Positions 52,985-62,960 of a stretch of DNA of 64,000 nt are shown piece by piece; position 1 is the first letter of the stretch; each line of letters starts with the position of its first letter. Source of the DNA: Lineus longissimus. Taxonomy: Eukaryota; Nemertea; Pilidiophora; Heteronemertea; Lineidae. The stretch spans positions 7,068,501 to 7,132,500 of the forward strand of contig NC_088315.1 in the NCBI RefSeq assembly GCF_910592395.1, read 5' to 3'. The notes beneath the pieces were generated by a model that searched no databases, was not told where the DNA came from, and saw nothing but the letters and a program-made list of their open reading frames with translations. The translations under genes and the position numbers were made by a program.

Positions 52985-53495
52985 GGGGCTAAATATCCTC
53001 CTAAAATGCCAAGGGTCCCATAAATCCCAAGGGTAATCACTCTGTCTCTATGTCTTCCCAGTAAATTTCAAGGGTATTACATCAGACTAGAATTGCCTAA
53101 TGAATATCAGGGGTATTTATTCTAAGAATATAATCAATTTAGGGGATTCAGGAATCATTTCAAAGAACTTAATTAATCTCGGGTGTCGTCTTTTCTGAAT
53201 GTTTTATTTCAACGCAAGGGAAGGCCCAAATTCCTCTTGGGTATGTCTTCTCAAGCGCTTAATAATTGCTATTCGATACTTACTTCCGATGGGCCTAATC
53301 ACAGGTCATAGGGAAATCACTACCAAATGACCTAATTCCATTGGGTGATAGCTTCCACAGAGCTCTATTCATCCCAAGGGTAATCACTCCCAAAGGCTAA
53401 TTATTATCATGGGGCAATTACCACCAGGCCAACGCCCAAATGAACATAGTGGGTAATAAGTTTTACAAGCGATGTATATTCCTGGGTGTAATCAA
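52985..53495 (+). repeat. eroded minisatellite with recurring AAGGGTAATCACT motif
   Basis: Variants of CCCAAGGGTAATCACTC recur about every 33-55 bp (for example near 53025, 53065, 53107, 53309, 53368, 53447, 53482). The two clearest copies, at about 53025 and 53368, match over CCCAAGGGTAATCACTC. Spacing and sequence have drifted, so this looks like an old tandem array. Confidence 0.55.
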
Positions 53496-53688
53496 AAATT
53501 GCTGCAAGAAATGATGTCCTCGTCCCTTACAACATTATGCGCTGCACAAATAATAAGTATTTCCCAATTACCAACAACTTATTGGTATAATGACAGTAAA
53601 CAGTGTTATTGCTAAATGAGTTCTCTTCAGCAACTTTTCCTTTACATCATGGAATCAGAGAACCGAACTCAAATGTTGATGAGGTATG

Positions 53689-53860
53689 TCATCTCATCTC
53701 GGAAGTAACCAGATGCGGTACCGAACAGCTTCGTCTTCCTTTGTCCTGTCTCCTTTTCATCAAAGTAGAGTCCTGCAGAATGTGCTCTGGGGTTTGGTCG
53801 CAGAGTTGACATTTGCAGAGGAAAGCCCTAGTCTCTTCAGCTGCTATGGTCTCAGTGCTC
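53689..53860 (-). mobile_element. non-LTR retrotransposon fragment (C-terminal Cys-His region)
   Basis: Translated on the - strand, this stretch gives CKCQLCDQTPEHILQD and then a degenerate basic tail to a stop. Non-LTR elements often have C-x-C...Q-T-P-E-H-I-L-Q-x-C just after the reverse transcriptase domain. Only this short piece survives. The frame is closed upstream by a stop, and the final Cys of the motif is missing, so it is a dead fragment. Confidence 0.65.
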
Positions 53861-53890
53861 TAAGTGACATAACAGAGTCATGGGATATAA

Positions 53891-54287
53891 GCTGCGCTTA
53901 CAGCACGAAATATTGGTGGACCAATTGCACTTACACCACCACATTGCCGCGACAAATTGGTTCGGCAATCCATTGCCGATACAAATTGCCGAGCGAATTT
54001 GTCCCACCAAGCTTGATGGTCCAAATTCGCCCGGCTTGTTAAAAGCTCGGCTTTGTCGTGGTGTACGCGCAAATGGATCGGCAATTAGCTAGTTAGATGG
54101 TTCGGCTCCAGGCGGCGCTTTCAAAATGGCGCTTTCTGCGCATGCAATTTATTGTTTGCGCGCCATCTGTAGCCGGATTTTATAACTAGCTGCAGTGCTG
54201 GTGTAAGCGCTTGGTGGATTTTCGATGGTGCGGCATTGGTTCCCGAACCAAAATTGGTGGTCCATTTTCAGGTGGTGTAAGTGCGGC
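53891..54287. mobile_element. 397-bp MITE related to the one in fj intron 1
   Basis: The left end reads GCTGCGCTTACAGCACGAAA and the right end, reverse complemented, GCCGCACTTACACCACCTGA, continuing into an inverted TGGACCA block. TATA flanks both sides (53886-53889 and 54288-54291), suggesting a TATA target duplication. The interior has GCGCGCCATCTGTAGCCGG, like the GCGCCATCTGTCGCCGG of the other element. There is no ORF of its own. Confidence 0.82.
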
Positions 54288-55084
54288 TATAGGCCTATCA
54301 GAGCCTCTCAGCATTTCAGCAGGTTTCAAGTACATGCATGCTGCCTCATCTTTGAGAGCCATCAAGCGAATTTAAAAAGAAGCTGTGCAATTCATTCAAT
54401 CAAAGCCAACTCCTCTGCTGGTAGTACTCTCAAATTAATGGATGTCACGCTAGGTCTCAGTCTGGGAATCCGGCAGTTGAAAATTGTCTGAGACGTGGGT
54501 AGAATACCAACAGATGGTTAGAAGATTAGTGTTGTATTTATGTACAGATGTAGCCTGGAAGACCATAATACTAGAACTGAAGAGTATGAAGGAACACCTC
54601 TGCTGATTAGTGATTTTGTGCTTGCAACAAAAATGCTCCATCCTAGCATAGAAATAGATTTACATGAGGCATCAAATTAATATTTTTTCTGCAGACAAGC
54701 AGCTTTTTGTTGCAAGAGACTACAGTGTGCTTTAGCTGCAATAGGAAAATCTGGTTTTTCTTAAAAATCGAAAATCCCCACTGTATAGACACTCAGACCC
54801 ATTACATGATTAATTTCATGCACGTTTGCACCAAAGTTATCAATTCCTGCAAAAAACGTAATTAATCGTTGCGTGAACAACTATCTGGTTAGGACAATAT
54901 GTCAAGCTATTCATTTTCGATCAGTGACACCAGACCTGAACTGCAGGTATCGACAGTCCGATATAAGAAGAAGTCAATACATAACTTGCTTGGGATGATT
55001 TATGTGCATTAGGCTAATGTGGTCACTAGGCAAAATCCCATAATGTGACTGGTTTGCTTGCTTATCAACATCATCCTTCACATT

Positions 55085-55510
55085 CCAATATCTAATAACT
55101 TTTTATAGCAGACATATTTGTTTCTCTAGATGAGGTTGGAATGGTGTCTCATAATAGCTATTGGTGACTCACCATGACACCAAAACATAGATTAACGGCC
55201 AATGTGAGAAATGAAAAAACCGCAAACCGCAGTCGGTGCCCAAATATAATTCAGTTGTATAAACGCTCTCAACATCCAACATCCAACAGAGCTAGTAAAA
55301 TCATGTTCTTGAACAGTTATGGATACGGAAGTGTTAACTTATTTTGTATGGCAGACACCACATATAAGTCTCTCTAGATGAGGTTGGAATAGATTCTCAC
55401 TCGCTATTAGAGACTCAATCTGACACCTATACTTGGATTAATGGCCACTCCAAGAAAATCATGGCGCTTGCACCTGTACCCCAATCAGGAACCAGTGGAA
55501 AAGAAAGACT
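55085..55510 (+). repeat. two-copy diverged tandem duplication, ~248-bp period
   Basis: The two copies share AACTTNTTNTATNGCAGACA, TCTCTAGATGAGGTTGGAAT and later GATTAA(C/T)GGCCA blocks at the same offset (55123 and 55371 for TCTCTAGA). No ORF runs through both copies. Confidence 0.7.
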
Positions 55511-55599
55511 TGCGATAACGACCAGTGTATGAATATACAGATTTGGTTGGGTTTTGTCTTCTGATGCTTTAGTCAGCCTCTGAATGTTTGACAATAGGG

Positions 55600-56030
55600 T
55601 GGTTTCGCAGGCGCCCGGATAGCGCGACGTGAACGTTTAGCTAGACGTAACCGTTTTATTTACTGCTGCGTCATTTCTGCGGTTTCGCTGCGCACGAGAA
55701 AACGGTTACATTTAAGTCTAGGGGGCAACCCAACTTCATTATCTGTTTTTGCCTGCATGGATAGGCGATATCGACTACAAAAGCCAGTTATTTACAGCAC
55801 AATATTCCTAATAACTATTACAGGTGCTGCTCGGGATGTACGACTTCTGTGTCAGTGAAAACTCGTCAAATTTGCTGTCCGTTTGCGTTTACATGTATCG
55901 AGCCCGCTATCCGTCTTTTCCCTCCGTTTACGCGTAGGGACGTTGCGTACGACGTCACGACACCGCAAGTAGTGATGACGTCACCGCTGCTAATTGTTCA
56001 TGTTACTCTATCCGTGCGCCTGCGAAACCA
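55600..56030. mobile_element. 431-bp GC-rich MITE with TGGTTTCGCAGGCGC ends
   Basis: The left end TGGTTTCGCAGGCGCCCGGA and the reverse-complemented right end TGGTTTCGCAGGCGCACGGA differ at one of 20 positions. Inside is a second inverted pair (CTAGACGTAACCGTTTT / AAAACGGTTACATTTAAGTC). CpG-rich sequence contrasts with the flanks. No clear target duplication was seen. Confidence 0.82.
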
Positions 56031-57283
56031 ATCTAATGTTGGGAGGCATAAGGATTGGTTACAGTACAAAATAAAGTGACAAGCAGTTTCTTGACACTGA
56101 CACTTTACATTCATTTGGAAAGCTTCGTGGATCTTCTGATTTAAGAAAACCGGCTGCAATTTTTCATCTTATTTGAGTATAGTTAGAAAGATATAGCAGG
56201 AATTAGAATAACAGGAACTATAACAGGAATTAGAATCTTTGCAAGTCTATTAAAACATGACTGCGCTGATGCCAGATGGTAAGACAGGTCACAACAAAAC
56301 CTGGGCTTGACTGAAATTCTCAGAGGCGTGTATACAAAACCTACAGCAGATATAATTGTGTGCAGAACCCAGGAGCTGATATCTCCTGTCTTAATTTTGC
56401 TGTGTGGTCAAAGACATGCTGAAGGAAGCAGCTGCAATGGACATCAATGCGAGATGTGTATGGCTTTTGAAGAAATGAAAGGTCAGCAGGTTAACCATTG
56501 TGAAGATAACGTTCTTCAGCTACTTTCAGATTTGCTAATCTTCATACCATTGCTCCAATACTTGACAAACGGTAAAAGAGTGACCATCCACAATTGCAAT
56601 GTAGATGTTCATATACCCAATGTACGATTACGAAATAAACCAATTGAAATAAACATGTAAATTAAGACTTGTTCCCTATATAAGGAGGGACAAAGATCGG
56701 GTTATTTGCTTTGCATTTAAGCATTTTGTCTCCAAATTATCAAAATGTCGACCACTTCTTTTGACAATGGATCTGGTAGGCGTAATCTTAGGCCATCTGG
56801 TAATGAACAGGGCATGGATCGGGCAAAAGTTGAATGGACCACACCTACCTCAGCCGTTGGTCACCTTCTTCAGACAATCTTTGTCCAGATTAATCTAACT
56901 AAGTACTCCCTAATATAAAACCAGAAGACGATCTTGTAATGTCACTTAGCGCCACACACTTCTGGCCTAATCAGCTTCCATCAGTACGCATCCTGAAAGA
57001 TGATATCATGGTGATGTGACAATCTTGCTACAAATATTGCGTTACTGGTGGTGGGCTGCCTTACATATGATACGATAGCCCTGACCCCTTCGTTCTGCAG
57101 CTGTTCTCATTAGGACAATGCAAATGGGTATTTTATGAGGGTTTAAGAGGAAGTTGCCTCTGCCTTCCCCATCCGAATATGCACCAATACAGATTGAAAC
57201 AATATGGTGTGATTTGTCACTAGTTTTGGGAGTTTGGTTTTGTTTGATTTTCTGTCTTCATCAATGATTAGAAAACCAATAAA
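56031..57283. other. intronic or intergenic stretch
   Basis: It contains a 117-codon + strand frame (56307-56660) with no recognisable motif, no repeat character and no clear splice sites. I treat it as unproven. Confidence 0.45.
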
Positions 57284-57440
57284 GTAGGAGGAAACCAGAG
57301 ACCCCAGAGGAAACCTACGCTGTGGAAGAGATTTATTGCTCTCTGTATTACTCGAGTGTACTGGGACCAACCGGGAATCGAACATGGGATTTCAGAGGTT
57401 ACAAGCGCTGATGATTCCACTATGCCACTCCAACAGCCTT
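57284..57440 (-). mobile_element. tRNA-derived SINE, - strand
   Basis: On the - strand an A-box-like TGGCATAGTGG (about 57416-57426) is followed by a B-box-like TGTTCGATTCC (57374-57384), the RNA polymerase III promoter of a tRNA. After this comes GTAGGTTTCCTCTGGGGTCT then CTGGTTTCCTCCTAC, a GTTTCCTC-doublet tail I recognise from widely shared animal SINE tails. The tRNA arms do not fold as a complete tRNA, so it is a SINE, not a tRNA gene. Confidence 0.6.
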
Positions 57441-58781
57441 TGATCGGTAAACTACCAACACAGCAACCAGAAGAGCCATATGCTCTAACAGGCATGTTGC
57501 TTTCATAACACAGAACTCAAAAAGTGTTTTTTTAAAGCTTCCTGATCTCATTGTGCAGCAAAGCTTGGTATCATGGCACACCAAATGCCTTAAAAGTCAT
57601 ACACGTAAATTGAATACCTCTCCTCCTTTGGAGTTTCACCCGAGCAAGTATGGATTAATGAATTGCACTCCCAGTGCAATCAAAATAGCATCAATCAAAA
57701 AAGGAATTTCCTTGGAAGACAATCATTGTCAGTATGCACTCTTTCATCCTACTCGGCTTAGAATAGAAACAACCAATTAACAGGCTTATTCCTGACAGAG
57801 CTGTCAAAGTCTAGTTTATCTACACCAAACCCCTCCATTGACTGCTAGAGGAATGCTTTGCTTTGAAAGACAATTGATGCCGGTACATGACTACCAATCA
57901 TCCTATCATGCGCTCCAGGGAAGGAACCAATTAATATGCTTGTTGCTGATAGAAATTTCAGGATCAAATTTGGAAGAGGGTTAGAATTTAGACAAGAGTT
58001 AAGATTTTTTTCCAATTTATGTGCCATTTGATGGTAGAGTGGAAGGTGACTGGCAGCTGCCAGCTTGGTAATTATGCCCTTTACTCTGTTGGCCCCATAA
58101 GTAAAACACCACAAAGCCTAACTCAACATGACAGATTTGGTAAGATTTCACTCATCTGCCTTGGCAGCAAGAATCTACTGCATCCAGGTAGAGCCTTAAC
58201 AGGCGAAATGGACATTAACCAACCTTAGGGTAGACGAACCCTCATAACGAAGGACACCATCGGAGACATTGCGCTGCAAGGCAGAAATTAGTTGTTTATG
58301 TTTGACATATGCATAACCATGGTAACAAATATAGTTACTGTCACCTGATTTATGAAATCAAGTAGGCAAAAAAATAAGATTTATCATTCACCTCATTTTT
58401 TACCATCGTAATCAAAATAATGGGGTCACCGCAATATTAGAACCTTCTAAAGGTGACAACACTTTCTGACAGGAGATAGCTCTCCAATTATTTTAACCAG
58501 GTACTGGTACTGTTGATTTCAGACATCAACCTCCTGTAAGAACATTGAAACTTCCTAATGAGCTCTTTGATTACCATGGAATGAAATGTTCCTGGTGCAA
58601 TGACTTTGTGACACCTCTCACCTAGGGCTATCTCACCCCATTTCATCAAACACTATCAATATTACCCGAAGCGTAACTTTCAACACCAGGACCACCCATG
58701 TAGCAAGTGAGATCTGAACATGATCAATTGATGTTATTAGCAACCAGTTTTATTGTCAATTCTGTAAGAGGATGAAGCAAA

Positions 58782-58875
58782 TACAGTGGAACCCCGGAAA
58801 CACAACCACTCATGGGACCGAGGTTGAATGGTCGCATCACCGGGGTGGTCATGTTATTGAAGTTGAGTTTAGGGT
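58782..58875 (+). mobile_element. pogo-like (Tc1/mariner) element, one end only
   Basis: TACAGTGGAACCCCGG followed by CACAACCACTCATGGGACCG and GGGGTGGTCATGTTATTGA has the form of a CAGTNGAACCYCG terminus seen in pogo/Tigger-type non-autonomous elements. The opposite end was not found nearby, so it is a fragment. Confidence 0.5.
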
Positions 58876-60898
58876 CACCTCCAACAGTTTTTCAATTGTC
58901 AACCATGAAAGGAACCAATTTCGTGAAAGGGACTGAAAACATGAATGAACACATCTTCTTAAACTGAAACCACCCCACAATAACATTGCAGAGAAAATAC
59001 CGATGTCAAATTAATCAAGAATTGATTGACGGATGACAAGTTTATCATGAAGGAGCAGACTCCAAATCTGTCAAAGTGATCAATTTTGCCTATCAATGGC
59101 AATGTCGATTGCTCTCACAAAGTTTGTTGTATCCCATTATAAAAAGCGGTATCTCTGCTGTAGCACTAGCAGTGCATGAACCACCCTGAACTGACAAAAC
59201 CAAAATTCAATTGAGCTTGCATAGAAGAGTGCAAATAGCTAGCCATAGACATTGGTTCAGTTGATTTAAAAGTTCGTCCTAAACAATCCCAAGTGCAAAT
59301 CCTAACAAATGCAACTGGAAGTACACTGTAGACAAGAAAAATAATAATTCCAAATGCACCAATTGATACAGCCTTACCATAAGCATTATGTATGATACTT
59401 CATGATATTTCAACTATCATTCACTTGTGACTAATTGCCTAAAGTTAGTACTTAGAATAACTTTAGATGGCAATTATTGTTAGTTCCTACCATTTTTCAA
59501 TAAGCTGAGATAAGCTAGGATAGGTTACGGAAAATCAACTCTTCTGTTGACTTAAAGAGGCATTAACAAGTAACAGTGACTGAATCTGATTCTGTACAGT
59601 CATATCATGCCAATGCTTTGGATCCGATTACCACTGTGTAAGGAAACTCAGCATGCTGTATCCATTAGCAGCAATATTTGTAAGAGCATTAAATGTCATT
59701 CATTCTGTCCTTGTCCTTGTCCAAGGAGATAACGATCTCATTTTCACTGTAAAATAGACACAGTTTGCGAAATGCTTTCAAAAGGGTTTTAAAATGGTGC
59801 CTCATGAAATTTAATAAGATGCATCTGATAGATAGTTCAACTGATAGCACAATCCCTAATGAGGTTGGCAGAGTAGGCCTAAAGACTAAAGTGATTCATG
59901 TTTCATCCATACACTGTTACACAACCACTTCACAGTTCCAAGAAATCAGTATGCGCATCATTTTCCTCATCCACTCTGATTTATCTTCTGCCTATCGCTG
60001 CATCACATGGATAAGGGCCCAGGGCCAACCCAGTGGCATTCTAGAGACAGGCATAGCATGCTGAGTAGGAGATTGATGGCAGTGGCAGCCCGAAGTTCAA
60101 TCCTTGGCAATCGACATTCAATGGAGATATTTCACCTGCCGGTTAATAGTGCAGAGCACAGGGATACTTCATTAAATTTTAACGACCAAGATCTGCTTTG
60201 GTGAGAAGCCAGGGCGAAACCTAGGGGCAGGGTCAGCAGTCTGAGACTGAGGGGGCACCTCACAAAAAGTTTTTTATGTCAACTGTAAGTCAATTTCTCA
60301 AAACACATGGTTAGTCAAACAATTTTCTCAAATAAGGTCAGCACACGACCAGTGCAAACGCTCCCTGGATCTGTGCCTGAAATTAAGAACACAATGCATA
60401 GTTTTCCAATGCAGTCACGCCTTAGTCATGCTTTTAGTCTAATTCAGAGCACAGAAAATCACTTGTTGTCCATAACAACAGGTTCCGACCTTGCCCAACC
60501 AAACAATTTTCTTTCCATTTCTGAGGCAGGAAAAGGTTACTTCTTTGATGTGTCAGTTCCAACCAACATAATGCAGGTATTTCTCTAACCTTCGGATGGT
60601 ACTTCTGATCTTTTTAAAGGGAGAGAACTTTGATGAAAAATAGAACAAGCATTATTACTTTAAACTTTTGACACTATGTAACCCTAATGCGCAGGTATGG
60701 AGAACAACAGATGAAATAAGGCTAGTTAACTTTGTTTTTGGCAATGGTTTAATTCAACATGATAATTTAAAACTAGAGGTAATAATAGCACAATCATTCA
60801 GCCTCATCACCTGCAGACTTGACCTTTAAGGCTGTATTTACCAGCAGACGACTTTTTGATGGAGAAGCCAAACACGTATGTTCAATACACTAGTCTGG

Positions 60899-60921
60899 AG
60901 GGGGGTGGGGGGGGGGGGGGG
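60899..60921 (+). repeat. G-rich homopolymer tract
   Basis: A near-pure G run. Similar G or C runs occur at about 239-247, 2994-3003, 45343-45354, 46202-46218 and 49418-49428. They are assembly- and sequencing-prone. Confidence 0.85.
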
Positions 60922-60962
60922 TTCAGACATAGAGTGAGTTTTAAAAAACTACCAGGTATTTA

Positions 60963-61229
60963 TCAGCTAATTTTATCGAATCCTTTACTTTCATAATCAT
61001 CTGTTATTGACAATGTAGATTCTTGTTCTGTGTGCGACTGATTAAAATTTCTCATTGTTGTTCGGGAAACTGGCATTTTGACAAGCCCTGCTTCTGTTCC
61101 CCATAGTTTTTCACTGCATGGCCAGGCTTCCCCTCGGTTGATCAAGGAATGGTCCTCCAGGATGTGTTCTGTCATTTGGTCAGAAAAACTACATTCACAG
61201 ATGGCAGAGTCACGAAGGCTAGTCTTCAC
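60963..61229 (-). mobile_element. second non-LTR retrotransposon fragment
   Basis: The - strand frame reads AICECSFSDQMTEHILEDHS and then WPCSEKLWGTEAGLVKMPVS. This follows the C-x-C...Q-T-x-E-H-I-L-x-x-C...W-P...K-L-W-G...D-L layout at the C-terminus of many non-LTR polyproteins, with several key residues changed (His for Cys). No upstream reverse transcriptase domain is seen. It is a decayed relic and not from the same copy as 53689-53860. Confidence 0.6.
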
Positions 61230-61872
61230 CTTTTAAAAGGTTAACATGATATGTTTACCAGATGAGTTTTGAAGAAAGAAGCAGTACATATATATTTATG
61301 ATAGATGGCTATCTAATTCCTAAAATGCACGATACACAAATGTATAAAGGGACCTAAAATAATTATATATCGATTGACTTAACTAATTATGGATTGAACT
61401 CCGGATAAACACTACCTTGATCTTATCACAAATTCCACTTTGATATCTGAACCAAATCGTTGGATTGAAAATAGATGTCTATACTACATTTATACAGCAA
61501 TCAATCACTGTTAAACTTGGGTCTTTGTGAGAAATTACCTTGTCAGGGTTCTAAATTAAAGAATGAGTGATGAAGTCAATGACAAGAACACGTCTAATTA
61601 AACTTCAACGTATTGACTTTGTTGTGATCACAAGTTGCAACTCATTTAGAGTGTGGCAAGGATAATCACTCATCTGCATCTCAGGAATCACATCCCGCTG
61701 GTACTTAAAGGTCATAGTCGGCTCTTTGTCCGGTCCAGCAAAAGATCAGAGTCTAGAGGTTTTCAGCACCCCTGGATTCTGATTGGAAAATTTTGGTGAA
61801 GTTACAATCGAAAGCTCATCTAAACCGTTACACTTGAAAGCCAGGCGACAATCTAAAACAAAGCCAGTGATA

Positions 61873-62005
61873 TCTTGAAAACATTTACAATCTTTAAACC
61901 CCATCTCAAGATAACTTGAAAACCATTATAATTTCAAAGCTCATCTCAAGACAATTCGAAAGCTATTACATTTCAAAAACCTCTCTCAAGCTGGGATCTC
62001 AAGAC
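61873..62005 (+). repeat. ~41-bp tandem repeat, ~3 diverged copies
   Basis: TTGAAAAC...TTACAATTT...ATCTCAAGA units start near 61874, 61915 and 61955, a period of 40-41 bp. Each carries a CATCTCAAGA or equivalent near its end. Confidence 0.65.
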
Positions 62006-62824
62006 AACATAAAAACACAGCGATAATCAACAACAAAAGGACTACAGAAGTGTTACCAGGCAACTTGGGAGTCCATAGAAACTGAACAGCTCGTATCATA
62101 TTATAGCATAATCTCATGCTGGATAAGCTGTTTAGTATTCAATTGAAGAATGTTAACTTACAGAGACACTGACGTCATTAATGTCATAAATCAGTGTCAT
62201 CCGGATCTTGAGTGTCTGCAGGAAGTGCAGCGTGTATTATCACTGTTATGTTGAAATTACAACGCGATCTGCCCACAACATAATCGCATGAAATCTTGCT
62301 TGCTTCTGAAAGCTAATACAATTGATATGCATACTCCTTGATCATTCCACTATCAAAAAAGATATTTTGTTATTCCTCGCTCATGAAGTGAACTGTGATT
62401 CCTTTTCTGCTAAGGAAACAGTTACTGTTATGATATGTACAAAACTAAAGGTAAACACTTTTGCGAATGATGACATGATGACAAATGAGAAGATGAACGT
62501 TATTGTTCCGCAACATTTTTCATCACAGCGAGAACCAATGTTGGTTTCATCCATTTTTATCAAATCAACAACATAATCAGATTTACCAGCACAAAGAACG
62601 TCATGGAAATGGAATAATTAAAATCCAACTCACAAGACAAGAGAACATGCACTAATTACCCAGTAAGAATTGCAGTGTACAAGAGTTTCAAACAGATTCA
62701 AGGTTTTTTTTATCACAATGTTATCATGCCCAAGGAACTGAAGATCTAATACCAAACAACATTTAAGTCCAGAGGAAGTCAAGAAAAAAGGTTTAGAATG
62801 CCAAGTTGGATTTGCTCATGAGAT

Positions 62825-62960
62825 AGGAAGATCAGTGACTTGGGGTTCATAATGAGGAAGTCGTGGGTTAGACTTCTGAACCGAATCGCTGCCTTTTGGT
62901 CCCAGCGACTTTGAGCAATGGTAACAAGATCAAGGTTCCTTGTACATGCACCTGTTGGCA
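62825..62960 (+). mobile_element. degenerate tRNA-derived SINE
   Basis: GATCAGTGACTTGGGGTTCA is followed by a B-box-like GGGTTAGACTTC (about 62865-62876) and a GAACCGAATCGCTGCC body. The arrangement resembles a tRNA-headed SINE, but the promoter boxes are mutated. The assignment is by pattern only. Confidence 0.35.

Larger units (their letters stand above)
57441..62824. other. intronic or intergenic stretch with scattered relics
   Basis: Apart from the pogo-like end, the retrotransposon fragment and the 41-bp repeat, nothing is recognised. A + strand frame at 60337-60576 is flanked by AAG and GT and looks mildly protein-like, but neither fits fj nor any family I know. Confidence 0.45.

Noticed and set aside
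56307-56660. 117-aa + strand ORF
   Set aside because: No domain, no splice support and not matching fj; a frame this long is expected now and then by chance in 64 kb.
57268-57495. Possible tRNA gene or 75-aa - strand ORF
   Set aside because: A and B boxes are present, but the acceptor arm does not pair and a SINE tail follows, so it is a SINE.
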